The notes beneath the pieces are model-generated. The model searched no databases. It was not told the DNA's origin and saw only the letters and a list, made by a program, of their open reading frames with translations. The translations under genes and the position numbers were made by a program. Source: Capitulum mitella (lineage: Eukaryota; Arthropoda; Thecostraca; Pollicipedomorpha; Pollicipedidae). Taken from it: a DNA stretch of 64,000 nt. Location of the stretch: NCBI GenBank assembly GCA_030062745.1, contig CP099840.1, forward strand, positions 17,349,718 to 17,413,717, given 5' to 3'. Below are positions 23,401-35,300 of this stretch, one piece after another (positions within the stretch are counted from its first letter, which is position 1; each line of letters begins with the position of its first letter).

Positions 23401-26400
23401 GCAGAAATCTGAGGCTCAGACCAAGTCTATACGTATCACTGGTTTACATCACTGATTTCAATCTAGTAATGATGTTGTTCATGATATTAGGGATCGTAAT
23501 GATGGTAATTCCTATTTTTGTTGGTATAATGAAGATTAAAATAACAATTGTGACGCTGATGACAACGACGAACGAAGAAAACGACCAGCAGGTTGCTTGA
23601 GACCATTGTTTGAGACTGATATGAAGATTGTTTGAGATGTCTCGATCAGCCTTGTTTGAGACGATCATACGAGTCCAAGTCCAAAGGTCCTCTACAATAT
23701 ACTGACCCTACCTGTTCCTTCGACAAGAAATCGCTGTGTGAACATGCCGAAAAGACGATAAAACCGCCAAAAATCCGTTTTCCCTTTTTCTTAACTAAAT
23801 GAGGGAATATATTTCCATTGCATGCGTTCGAAAAACAATCCCCGCCACGACATGTCCACTCCGCACTTCAAATTTACCGAACGGAAGTAGTTTCGAGCAG
23901 ACGCATATTAACGCCGAAACAAGCCGATCTCCTTCTACCGCGCACACGTGAATTAAGGCCCCACCAACAGGGTATCAGGCTCTTCACGCCCGCCTGCTAC
24001 CTTTCTCCTCCGTCTCAGGATGCCTGGCCTCTCAAGCCTCTCAAGTCTCCATGTCTCGATCCTGAGGTCTCACCAGTCTCCGTGTTTCGTTCATCGGGGA
24101 CTTAGCACTTTGTGTTTGGTCCCTTTGGACTGCCCAGTCTCCGTGTCTGACCCCTCGAGTCTCACGGACACTGGTGAGATAATCACAGCCACCCATCGTT
24201 TTGAAACGACACCACCATCACGAACCTCCATACATACCCATATCTTTACTCGTCAGAGACATATCACCAACAAATCCTTGTTTTTTCATTCCTGTTTAAA
24301 ACGCAATGTTATTACCAGCTAACCTAAGGACCCTAAATAGTACGGCCCTGACGTCTCCAAGAGCCGTGTACCTATCGCTAGCTGCTGCCGGTGCCCTGAC
24401 CGTCCCCATCCTCCCCGGCAGACCGGCAGACAGGCAGCAGTCTGCAGACCTTCAGCCCGCCCACATGTCCTCAGAGCCAGCGTCGGCGCCGGGCGCGTCC
24501 CTCGGGCAGCAACGGAGGTCGGGGGCCGGCGGGTCACGTGACGTCGCAATTCCTGGCCACCACTCCCGCTCAGGCCGTACGAGGCCCGGTCCGGGAGGCG
24601 ACCACAACATACTGCCGGGGCGCCACAGCAGCGGTGTTCGACAGACCTGAGGCAGTCGTGGGATCCGGAACCCGGCCAGCATGACGCACTGCGCCCGGCA
24701 CAGTACTGTGGGTGGCCGGCCGGCGGCGCCGCGAGCGGCCCCCACAGCTGGCAGCCACAGGTGAACTGCACCTGGGCCGCCGCCGCCCAGCCCTCACAGA
24801 ATTGCCCGCAGCAGCCAGGACAAGATGAAGGATTCACAAATGAATCCGCGCGGAGAACTGTCCAGTCTTCCAGCTGTCTGATCCCAACCAAGAGTGGTAG
24901 GTAGCGTTGCGGAGCAATACCCTTGTGCCCATGCACCCAGCTGGGAAAGGTTGGGCACAGCAAACCCGTTCAGCAGGCTGTCTGTGCAGCTTGACCTTAT
25001 TTTCATGCCGGGGCACGAGGTTGTCCGGCACTAAAGCCAAACGGTTTGCGCTATCGCGCTGAAATCCGGCGAATTTTCCTACGTCTAATTTTTACATGTT
25101 ACATCAAAATATGAAGGTCCCACAGAGAACATCAGCGGCTCAAGGAGGTGTTTCTTGGAGGCACGTCAGGCCACTTGGCGGTCGTTTCAGTCGCGTGCTC
25201 TCTCGTTCAGATATCGGTACTACAGACCAATATTACGCATCAATATGGTTTCAATGTGCGGCATTTATAACAAATGACCATCTACAAAGTCCACAAAATG
25301 TTTGGAAACTGCCAGAGGCGGATAGAAGGAACACCAAGGTGGTAATGTAACGTCATGTGTCAGCTGTCTTCAGTAACCGTGGTTTCTACGAGCTGAAAAC
25401 AAGGCATGGTTCGATAAGTCGGTGTTTTTAGATGCCATAAAACTGGTGACGGGATACAGGTTGTAGTGGTAAAAAATCAGAAAAGTCAAGAATGGAGCCG
25501 AGCCAAGCAAGAATATTTGGGAGCTCGGACATAACATCCATACCTGCCAATGATCTCCATCACCGATTTACGATCGCCAATAATATGCATGAAAAAATTA
25601 ACGTACAACATGTACCTGTACATGAATTAGAAAGGGCGGATCCGGGAAAAATCTATGACAGATACAAGAGAGTTGTGTTTTGGTTTTATGGACACATTAA
25701 TGACACTTTCAGAAGCGCACAATTACCTTCCCTTTTATTTTGGTTTCCTGGGTCCGTAAACGATGTTCCTAATGCAAGTATCTTTTCACGTAAAGCTTCT
25801 GAAACTGACTTAGCCAATCGGGCAAAAACGAGTGAAAAAATAACCAACGAGTTTGTAGAAACTGCCCCTCCCATGTCTGTGACCTTGAATACGCCACAAT
25901 TCCAAAAATTGCTTCAAAGGATGTTTTAGACAAACTTACGAATAAAAACTGATATAAGAGTCAAAAGTGATTTCAGCGTCGCATGTCAGAAGACAAAAAT
26001 TGGCCGTTTACCGTCGATTTTGCTCTCTATCCGTTCTCGGCATAAAAATCTCTACCTCTATACAAAATATAGTAAAAAAAAATATATATATAACATAACC
26101 AACACTGATACTTCTTGCTACTTTGGTATATGTGAGCGAAACACAGGCTTTCGTTTATGCCCTGTTCTGTTTTTATCAAAATCGGTTCGGTAGATCTGAG
26201 GGGGGGGGGGGCAAATCGCCCCCGGCACCGCAAGGGTATCACGTGAAATCCACCGCACGAAACCAGAGTTAACAGTTCTGACATTTCACCCGTCACGGGG
26301 TACCACTGGCCGCCGTGCTCCGCAACGGAAGCCAGCCCAGATGACGAGCAACAGTAAGAATGCCACGAAGCAAGCGGCGTGGATGGAAGGACAAACTGAC

Positions 26401-26433
26401 ATACTTCTTTCACTGCTCAATAGTTTCCTAATA
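20401..26433. other. Large intron, no gene seen
   Basis: Another GC-rich block lies at 24330-24800. An isolated 145-codon ORF (25492-25929, plus) has no recognisable domain. A C/G-tract patch at 26195-26230 followed by TTAA at 26269-26272 resembles the end of family A elements but is too diverged to call. Confidence 0.45.
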
Positions 26434-26560
26434 GTATGTATGTATGTATGTATGTACGTACGTACGTACGTACGTGCGTACGTATGTACGTACGTGTGTA
26501 TGTACGCATGTATGTACGTATTTATGCATGCACGTATGTATGTATGTATGCATGCATGTA
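26434..26560. repeat. (TATG/TACG)n microsatellite
   Basis: Interrupted tetranucleotide repeat mixing TATG, TACG and TGCG units. It produces Tyr/Val/Cys-rich spurious ORFs on both strands. Confidence 0.9.
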
Positions 26561-27761
26561 CCCATATTTGACAAACAGCCTCTCTTCTATGCACTGGGTG
26601 TTAAACACACAACGAGCTTTTTCACTGTTTGCTATTTTCTTTTCCAGTTTTTTCGTCCAACAACGATCCCCTGATACGATTCGAGTTCATTCGAGTTCAT
26701 TCGACAACGTCCAAATGTCACGTCATTACGTATCTGATACTTCAACGTTCCGCCAGGCAAATATGAGTGAACATGGGGCCACACGGTAACAGACATATAA
26801 CGGGAGATCTCTGAAGCCATTGGATGCCGCGGTATCAGCGCCGCTAGCTTTGTAGTTGGCATGCGGGGTTGTTTATCATTACGGCCCATGGGGAAAATAT
26901 ATCTTTTGCGAGACGATTATTCACCAACTACTGGAAGGAGAACGTGCAGGTGCATGTTACCGGGTTCATTCATTATTTTTCTTCAAGCAATCCGCTCGCC
27001 TTATTGGGATCCAACCCAGTTCGCAAATAAAAGCTGGTGGTAAATCAGCAAGTACGATGATCACCGGCAACGGCTCCTTGAACTACTGACACAAAACGCG
27101 GTAAGTGCGTGATGAAAAAATGGCCCTGTGGAAACTCGTCTGACTTTTTGGTCTTCACCTAGCTTATAATATGCATGCATTTTGCCGAAATAAAAAATAT
27201 GCTTGAAAAACGATTTGTATTATGACCTGCCTACTTGGACGCAGTATGTATTCGCTATATGCATGTATATAGCGAATACAGGAAGGCTGTACCAACAGTA
27301 TGGGATAGGTATGTAGGGATACGGTATACCATTTTGGTGAGCAAATGCAGTTATGTCACATTGTCAAACTAAGCTATTAAGAACAACGATAATACCAAAT
27401 TCAGTTCATGAGGGAGAGCAGACTTTCCAAAAGTTAAGAAGAATACTCTAAAATGTGCTGCGTACTGCGGGGTTTAGTACACCTTCCCTCGTCTTTTGTT
27501 TGTACAAAACGTGTAATTGTAAAAAGAACATGAAAATGTATGAATGCTGGGAACTAACGTGTTTTTTTAGTAAATATGACAGCAGCAGATTTCAAGAACA
27601 TATTGCACAATTATTTTCTTTTCCTTCCATATATCTAAACCTTAAGATGCCTGAACACTGAATGACTGCCACCGTGCAATAGTGAAGTGGTGAGGGAGAC
27701 AGTAAAGGGGCAGCTGCGCCATAACTTTTCGAAATTCGAGGAAATACCTTTATACATGTCA
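26561..27761. other. Intron, no gene seen
   Basis: Nothing recognised apart from a 13 bp perfect inverted repeat (GTATTCGCTATAT) at 27248-27260 and 27267-27279. Confidence 0.5.
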
Positions 27762-27872
27762 ACGTCCCTTATACCAAAAACATTATCAAGACTAATATGA
27801 GCGTACAATGGTACAAACCAGAAATACACCTTTTTCGAATCACATTAAAAAACGTCAATGCCAAATTAAACA
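27762..27872 (+). repeat. Direct repeat flanking the Tc1 element, left copy
   Basis: This stretch shares a series of words (ATTATCAA, GAGCGTACA, TGGTACAAA/TGGCACAAA, CACCTTTTT/CCCCTTTTT, GAATCACA) in the same order and orientation with 29436-29550, on the other side of the Tc1 insertion. The host DNA was repetitive before or around the insertion. Confidence 0.65.
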
Positions 27873-27926
27873 CACTTCATGCCCCCTGAGTATGCCCATG
27901 CTTTACTTTACTATGCTCAGAAGATA

Positions 27927-27953
27927 CACCCTTGTGCAAATTAATTGAAACAA
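27927..27953 (+). repeat. Left terminal inverted repeat of the Tc1 element
   Basis: CACCCTTGTGCAAATTAATT is followed by GAAACAA; it pairs with 29307-29333 with one mismatch. Confidence 0.92.
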
Positions 27954-28208
27954 AGCATTTTTTCCAGAAATGCTATCACTACGTAGCGAAAACAGCTCAT
28001 TATGACTTATATATGCATTATGACGTCAATCTTTGATGAACTAACAGTTTTAACTGATTTTTATTCACATTTGGAAAATTCACCATTGCGCATGCGCTGA
28101 TTACAGTTGGCTGATGCAATCATTACGTCAGCCGCTATTGCATCAGATTTTATAAATCTTGTCTCATGAATCAATAGTAAATTAGTCATTAGTCGACCAC
28201 TGTCGAAG

Positions 28209-29228
28209 ATGGGCGTGACGCCCAGAAAACGTACAAAGATCGTAACTTTGCATGAACACACGGCAAAGACATATAGAGAGATCGCTGCAGTGGTTGGTGT
28301 AAGTCTTGCAACCGTCAGTCGTGTCATCAAGTTGAAACAGGGTACTGGATCGGTTTCTCGTAAACGCAAAGGAAAGTGTGGTCGTAAGAAGAAAACCACT
28401 CCAAGAGACGATGCTTACTTACTCCGACAAAGTAAAAAAGATCCTCGCAAGACGAGCGACGCATTGAATACAGATTTAAAGGAGAAAGGAATCCAAATTA
28501 GTTCCTCTACAGTTCGCAGACGCCTTATCGCAGTTGGCCGAAAAGCCAGAAGACCTGTGAAAAAACAACTTTTAGCCAAAGCAATGAAAGAAAAACGGTA
28601 TAAGTGGGCAAAAAAGTACAAGACATGGACCAAAGAACAGTGGAGAAGAGTCCTTTTCAGCGACGAAAGCCATTTCTTTGTACAGGGTCAGAGAAGCCAG
28701 CATGTTCGCAGGTCATTGGGAGAGAAGCTTCGTGATTCCCACATCGATCAGTGTGTCAAGCACCCGCAGAAGAAGATGTTTTGGGGATGCTTTAGTTATT
28801 ACGGTGTCGGAAGCCTGCAGCCAATCGTAGGAATGATGCGCTCTCCACAATACATATAAGTTCTTCGAAAGAGAGTCGTTCCAGAGCTGGAAAGGAGGTA
28901 TCCTGACGGTACCGGAATCTTTCAGCAGGATCTTGCCCCGTGTCACACATCGAAGATAGTGGAGAATTTCATGACAGAGAGGCAAATACAGATTCTTGAT
29001 TGGCCCGGAAACTCTCCGGATGTAAATCCGATCGAGAATTTATGGGCCATATGCAAAAGTCGACTTCGTGCTATGGACTGTACAACTATGGAAAAGCTCA
29101 TTCAGGCGCTGATTCAAGTATGGTACAGGGATCCGAAAATCATCAGTGACTGTTCAAAACTAGTCGACTCCATGCCAAACCGTATCAAAATGCTGCTAGA
29201 AAATAGAGGAGGTCATATTCGTTACTAA
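28209..29228 (+). pseudogene. Tc1 transposase (DD34E), one in-frame stop
   Basis: A single frame of 340 codons including the final stop (typical Tc1 length) is interrupted only by TAA at 28857-28859. The N-terminus has two helix-turn-helix-like DNA-binding parts: KTYREIAAVVGVSLATVSRVI near residues 19-38, and a second basic part near 75-115 with TVRRRLIAVGRKARRPVKK. The catalytic triad is visible: D in FSDESHF, D in QQDLAPCHT and E in NPIENLW, with 34 residues between the second D and the E. The stop falls between the first and second catalytic Asp, so the copy as written is non-functional. A sequencing or assembly error is an alternative explanation, since there is no other lesion. Confidence 0.95.
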
Positions 29229-29306
29229 TGTTCCAGTATGTGCAGTTTTAAAATAAACTACAGGGTTAGAATAACAAAAAATCATTGTTAAGCTTATTTT
29301 CATTGC

Positions 29307-29333
29307 TTGTCTCAATTAATTTGCACAAGGGTG
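29307..29333 (-). repeat. Right terminal inverted repeat of the Tc1 element
   Basis: The complement reads CACCCTTGTGCAAATTAATT then GAGACAA, matching the left end. TA follows at 29334-29335. Confidence 0.92.
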
Positions 29334-29435
29334 TATATGCTCATGCTTCATTTTATGGTGCTCAAAAGACAAAAGCTTCACTTTACTATGCCCAAAACAG
29401 ACAAAGTTTACAGACGATTTTTTTTTATAAATTCT

Positions 29436-29550
29436 GACGTTTCGTCCTACCTAAGACATTATCAAAATTACTGTGAGCGTACAGTGGCACAAACACCCCT
29501 TTTTGGAATCACAATAAGAACGCCTATGCCGAAGTAACCCAAATTAAAAA
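29436..29550 (+). repeat. Direct repeat flanking the Tc1 element, right copy
   Basis: Counterpart of 27762-27872 in the same orientation. It is followed by a doubled short phrase, AACATCAAGTTCAAATT, at 29567-29604. Confidence 0.65.
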
Positions 29551-30029
29551 TATAAATCCCAATATACAACATCAAGTTCAAATTGAAAAACATCAAGTTC
29601 AAATTAAAACTATGATGTCAATTCAGTACATTTGATATATTCCCATTCTATCTTAACATCACGTTTTGGCTTAGGACGAAATCTAGAGGCAACTAAAGTC
29701 ATGTTTTCTCACAATTCCAAAGGAGCAAAAATAACTAATGACCGACAGCGAACGATAAGACGACAATCGGCATTCTTCTACTTGACTTATCTGTCTCGAT
29801 GCTGTGAACATTCCTGCTTCACGCTGAAGGAGGTCCTCGTTCACGAGCATATTGCGCGGTTGGAACTGCACTGTCAAAAACACCAAAACATTGCGAAAAA
29901 TATTCTGACGGCGATACAAAACAAATTACAGTGCCTTCGAATCCGGAGAGCTGAGATACATAAGAGACTTCCGGAGTAAAAAATCATCAAAACGGAATCG
30001 TTGCGTCCGCCGACGCAAAATGACGACTT

Positions 30030-31044
30030 TTGCCGCAGCAGAAGCTTTGGATTGGAGTCAGTGAAATAACTGGAGAGCTGTCGCCAGGGCGCCCTAACGG
30101 CGTCGCCGAACAGAGGGCGTACGGATGGCTATGCGGTGCCCATCAAGCACAGGTGCCTAAAACGCGCGGCAGAGCGAGAACCAGCAAAGCAGAAGAACAC
30201 AGCATGTTGAAATCAGTTTCGGAAAACCCACTCATCGTACTGAAAGAACTAACGGACAAGCTAGAGGCCAGCTACGGCATCAAATACCGAGAACGACGGT
30301 ATACAAGTATCTTGACGGTCAATGCTACAAGGAAAACAAAATTGTACATGAATCTTCCCATATGAGTTTACTGGAGTGCAAAGAAAAACGAGCGGCATAT
30401 GCTCCTGCCTTCATGCAGGCCAATGAAGATGGAAAGACCATAGTTTACATCGATAACCTGTTCATACGTCAGGCACAAGATCGTTCTACAAGAGGCGCGC
30501 ACTGCAGCGTCAAAGTGCGAGCTCAAGGGGGAAAACGTCGATATCTTGGGGCCATCAGCCAAACTGGCGCTGTCCACATCGAGCGTGGGCACAGCTCATA
30601 CCGCAAGCATGACTGTTGTGAGTGGCTGCGCTCGATGCTCTGCAAGATGACCGAGCACATAGAGCGAACAGTTGTGTGTGATAACACGTCTGTGCACATG
30701 GACTTGGAGAAAGTCGCAAACGAAGCAGAGCTCGATGGCGTCTCGATCCTATGTGCCAGTCCGCACAGCGCGCCTCTCAGCCAGACAGAAGAAAGCCGGA
30801 GCATCCTGACAGCAACGCTGAAAATGTAACTGGCCGAAACTTTCTCGACGATGATGTCAGCATATCACCGGTCGGCGAAAGGCAAACGGGACACCGTCTC
30901 CGGTATTTGGAGGCCGTCATCAATGCTCGTCTGCCGCTAATGATGCCGACAGTCTGTATCAATACGTGCAACCATGTCCAGAAGCATTTCGTCGCATGTA
31001 AGAAGAAAGGCCGCCGCCTGGACGACCGTGTTGGCGATGCTTAG
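30030..31044 (+). pseudogene. IS630/Tc1/mariner-superfamily transposase remnant (DDE_3 type)
   Basis: Three consecutive frames make up one decayed transposase. Frame one (30030-30365) covers the end of the DNA-binding part (ENPLIVLKELTDKLEASYGI). After a frameshift near 30360, frame two (30362-30829) carries the catalytic core: IVYIDNLFIR, where about four residues usually found after YID are missing, then GAISQTGAVHIERG, VVCDNTSVH, and SAPLSQTEES in place of the usual SAPLNPIEE. A second frameshift near 30800 leads to the C-terminal part (RLRYLEAVI, CNHVQKHFVACKKK) ending near 31044. The acidic residues are still present (35 residues between the second D and the E), but the surrounding motif is eroded. 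It differs from the Tc1 element 0.7 kb away. Terminal inverted repeats were not found. Confidence 0.85.
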
Positions 31045-34000
31045 CCACCACCCTGCCAGAAAGGGCTCTGTCTCGGTGTGGTATATCAGGTCAGCAGGTG
31101 TCGCAGCTGATTACGTCGTTTCTTTGCTTGTTCCTTTGCCGTTTCTTCGTTTCGATGATGATATCTGTTTCTTCACATTGTGTTCATGCCACATACTGCG
31201 CCATGGAAATAATGCAACACAAAAGATGAACATCCTAATGGATTTGCTGCGTTTCACATACATTTCTGACGTTGAAGACGTAAGAAAACTTGGATTTAAC
31301 TGACATCATTTTTATTTCCGACATTTCTTATTTTGGGCTTCACATACTTCTTAATCGAGGTTGATCTGGTTTAACATACAGTTAAGGTTTTTTATCCGAC
31401 GTAGTTTTTTCTTTAATCTGACGTCTAAGTTTCCCACTTTGAAAATGACCTTTTTTATTTTAAAGCTGACATTGTTTTAATTTGGACTTAACGTTTTCTA
31501 ATCTTATCCTGAAAAGGCGTGAAAAATCGGCGTCATGCATGACTTAATCTGTGTGATAATTTTTTATACATAAACAGGGCTTCAGGTACGCACGTACATG
31601 TCTGTGGTTACTACATGCCACGTGTTTCGTCGTGCCGTCAGTCAGCCTCTGTCTTGTCAGAGTCTCGTCATGCGCCTGACGTTAGTGCTGGATAGGAGCA
31701 CCGTCACGAAGATGCATGGTTAATCGCCTGGATAAAGACGTTGTCCTTGCACCAATGTAGTATGATCCACGCAACCCGCAGTATGAAGCCATACGAAGCC
31801 TGCAGTCTTCGTTTCGGCATGTGTACTGACACACTACAATGATGCTTTTCAACGTACTGTGTCCAGTCAGAATGTTTTTCATAACAAGATTCTGTGACTC
31901 CGAGTGACTATCCCAACAACCGGTATAACTGGTCTGACACAAAGACAGAAGAACACATATTCAGCGCCCGGTCAACAACTGAAAAGAATCCAGGGAGAAT
32001 TAGGCCTCCAACATCCCTCCCCCCGCTCCCTGGGAAGATCCGATCACAGTGCCCCGTTACGCTGCCGACAGTATTCAGTCAAATGGACCTGACTCTGTAG
32101 ACAGACACACCTTAGCGTATCACACACTGCCTGAGAGCTTGTCCCGGTCCGGGGCAACGCCAAGGGTTTTGGTAACGAGTTAGGATGAGTTCATGACTCA
32201 AAATCAGGAGAAAAAACATCTCAGGATGCGGGAGTCTGGAGAAAAACGCAGGCCCCTGAGCGATCTCAGGATGCGGGAACCTGGAGGAGCCGGGCCTCTG
32301 AGCGATCCAGGGTAGGATATGACACCGTTTTGCGGTTATGAAACTATTCAATGACCGGCGCAGCTCATACAGCAAATGAAAAACGGGGTTTACGACGCCA
32401 ACAGCTTTAACTATGTTTTGACCGGTACTGGTTCCCACCACACAATTTCCACAATTCCACCACGACTGGTCTCTAAAAGATCATATCACATATGACGTTA
32501 TATCTATGATATGATACGTATTATATATGATGTATATAGATCTATATCTCTGAAATATCAGAAAACATCACGTTTTCTGCCTCTCCCCCTCCCCTGCCTG
32601 TCTCCTATGGAAACCAAGTAATAAAAGGCAAATGTTTTATGTCTGTCACAGCTATGGCTAACCAAAACTAATTCAACGACCCTCGACGATCGACCGATAC
32701 ACAATCGATATCGATGACCTTATCGATGACTGGATGCTAACAAAGAAACACGAAGGATTCTGATTTAGAGCAAGGCTTGCCGATGGCAGGCGCTCAGCAC
32801 TATTTCCTTATATACAGGAGTTAGTGAAAAACACTGTCAAACATTTAACCTTTGGGCCATTCACTAATGCAGGCCCAGGGTTCACGTTTGTTCACGCTAT
32901 GCCGATGCCCACAAGTTCTCAATGTACACACTGGTTCACGCCGCACTCCTATTTCAGTGGATCTTGACGTGACGTTTGGAGATCTGTAGCGAACGTTTTT
33001 CTTGCAAAGCTGGTCATCCACATTACCTTCTCCATCGCCTCTGGTTCCATTTTCACACTGGTGAAAAAGGGTGTTTTCTGAAATATCCCAGCTTTCACTC
33101 TCCTGCGTTATTGCAGTTACCTGGGCACCAGGTAACCGCAATAACACATCGAAATTTCGCATACGTTCCAGCTGGGCCCGTTCTGTTGCAACTCAGGTGT
33201 CACTACCACATGGCAGTTTCTTTCTCCCCCCCCCCCCCCTAAAAAAAACAACCAGGGTCTGAACAAAAGACGCATCTCATCGTCACACATCGTACAAAGC
33301 CTCTCTGACAAGGCCTGACACTAAGTCACGTTTGTTATTTTCCACTAGAAATCCACTGTGAATGTGGACCAGCATTTGCCGTTCGTGCAACCCCATTTAT
33401 TGCCACTGCGTACATTCCAACATTGCCGTAACCCATGGTTCCAAATAACCTGCACTCGGTGGATCACTTCCCCGCTGTAGCTCGGAGGTGCCAGGCGTGA
33501 CCCGGTCTGCTCTACAGGACTGGTACAGAAAGCTTGATCTGATATTCGCCACTTTCCATTTCTATAAATACTACATCCGCTTATTGGCTTCTAATTCAGT
33601 AAATTTACAATGAATTCATTAACATTTCAAACTATCTCTCGGAAGGAAGAAATTTTTCATTTGTACCTGAAGCTAAATATTAAGTATAAATTCTAGGCTA
33701 AATATTAATATATAGCTAAATTAATAATAATAACAAATTAATAATAATTAATTAATTAATATTAAGCTAAATATTAAGTATAAATTCCTTGCCACTTACA
33801 AAGCTGCTAAACACCTTTTCTTTGCTCCTTGGGTTGTTTTGACTGATTAGATGTTCTCTCAAGTTTGCGATGCATTTTTTATTTTCGTACTGTTTTCCCT
33901 TGTGCTCTTTCTCCGTGTGTTTTCGCAGGAGAGGCCGTAGACATCCAGTTTTATGTTAATTATTGCAGAAGGCAGCAAGCTGGGGATACATCTGATGCAA

Positions 34001-34119
34001 TAAGTGTGTCGAAGTGGAGCCGGCTAGTAGCGGCTCGAAAAAAAACAACGAAAAAATCTAAAGCCTAGAAAAAGGCAGATGCTGCTCTCAGGCAGGCGGA
34101 CGCGGCTGGCTGTCTGTTG
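31045..34119. other. Large intron, no gene seen
   Basis: A/T-rich with local simple sequence (32480-32560, 33680-33780). A small perfect-type hairpin lies at 33107-33145 (18 bp arms ending GTTACCTGG, 3 base loop, one mismatch). No recognisable coding sequence. Confidence 0.5.
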
Positions 34120-34380
34120 ACAGGATCCGTGAAATAACCCGACGTTAGCGGAGCCCGTGGGGTAATGAGGTAAAATTCATGGGAAACCCGAATTTAGAGA
34201 GAATCCGCGAGGGGGTCCAAAGTTATACAGGATCCCTGGAATAATCAAATGTTGGACAGGATTCGTGGGGTAATCCAAAGTAAGCAAGGATCCGAGAGGC
34301 AATCTGAAGTTCGAGGATACGTGGGACAATCCGAAGTTAAAAAGAATCCCTGGGTTGACCCGAGGTCACAAGAGGTCTCG
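34120..34380. repeat. Degenerate ~38 bp minisatellite
   Basis: Repeated phrases of the type AGGATCCGTGGGGTAATCC then GAAGTTA occur about seven times with substitutions (for example CAGGATTCGTGGGGTAATCC near 34257 and GAGGATACGTGGGACAATCC near 34313). Confidence 0.75.
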
Positions 34381-34584
34381 CCCCGGGGAGACCCTGCAAA
34401 AGCAGTGACGGCCAGACAAAAAACGATCCGCCAATATCGATCAAAATCTAACAACCACACACTGATGGCCAGTCTATCTTGGTGTAACTGGCTAGCCAAC
34501 AGACATTGAGTCGCGAGTTCGAAACCGTATGGCCAAAATATCCAACGCTAAATTTTCAGGCTTCGTAACCAGCACATAATTCAG

Positions 34585-34710
34585 CAGATGAATTAGTAAC
34601 CTTGACCCGAGTCGGCGGCTCAACAAGTGACCATGAGCCGAGTAGGCACCTCAATAAGTCATCCCAGACCGAGTCGGCACCCCAGCAAGCCACTCTGGGC
34701 CGCCTTCCTG
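34585..34710. repeat. ~36 bp minisatellite
   Basis: Three to four units of the type CCGAGTCGGCACCTCAACAA then GTGACCATGAG. Confidence 0.7.
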
Positions 34711-34799
34711 AGACCAACGACTGACACAACATTCAACACAGAGTTCGTCCCAGACCAGCCGCCAAACATGGACCGCCATGAAAAGCACAAAACGTCGTT

Positions 34800-35300
34800 C
34801 TCGACATCACAGGACTAGAGCCGCGGCCTACGGCCAACACTGGTGGCGGTGTTCCCAGAGAAGCGCGTCTCGGCCGGTGGCGGGCCGGCTAGTTTGGCGC
34901 GGCGCACCGGGCCGTCGGCGCGGGCGACTGCCGCCAGCGAAACCGGCTCCTTCTCCATCTCTCGCCCCATGCCCGGCGGCTGGCCACGCCTTGACGTGAG
35001 TCAGTTTTTACCGCAGCAGCAGCTGCGCCACCCGCCCCGGCCGTAACAAAAACCTTCCGCCGGAGCGCGCCGTACGTTGCCTAGCGCCGCCACCACCTGA
35101 AACAGCCGATTCACAGGCCTGTTTCCACAGGTTGCAACAGGCCGACACGCCGCCATCTTCTACTGCAAAAACGCCAAGACAGAACGTGCACACGAAAACG
35201 AGCGGCGGCCAGTGGCGAACATAGGCGATGCGCTCGCCCATTCCAGTTCGACAGGCGTCCAGTAACCGCCCACACGAACGACGGGGGAGTCCCGACTTCT
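34800..35300. other. GC/CpG-rich island in the intron, no gene assigned
   Basis: A GC-rich block with several overlapping ORFs and no recognisable domain. Its function is unknown. Confidence 0.4.

Larger units (their letters stand above)
27927..29333 (+). mobile_element. Tc1-type DNA transposon, 1407 bp, full length
   Basis: The element is bounded by a TA target duplication (27925-27926 and 29334-29335). Terminal inverted repeats of about 27 bp begin CACCCTTGTGCAAATTAATT at both ends, with one mismatch near position 23. It carries one transposase ORF in the plus orientation, interrupted by a single stop codon. Well-matched ends and near-intact coding suggest a fairly recent insertion into the intron of the AF9/ENL gene, in opposite orientation to that gene. 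Confidence 0.93.

Noticed and set aside
24319..24963. 214-codon minus-strand Cys/Gly/Arg-rich ORF
   Set aside because: It lies in a GC-rich block where other frames are also open. No domain, and no phase-compatible splice sites found to join it to the AF9/ENL exons.
25492..25929. Isolated 145-codon plus-strand ORF starting with ATG
   Set aside because: No recognisable family. A mild internal duplication (FWFYGHIND and FWFPGSVND) is curious, but there is no splice or promoter support.
26160..26272. Possible end of another TTAA-type element (G-run, CGCCCCC, TTAA)
   Set aside because: It resembles the family A right end only in the G/C-run motif. The terminal bases (CCAGAGTTAA) lack the GGG end and no partner terminus was found.
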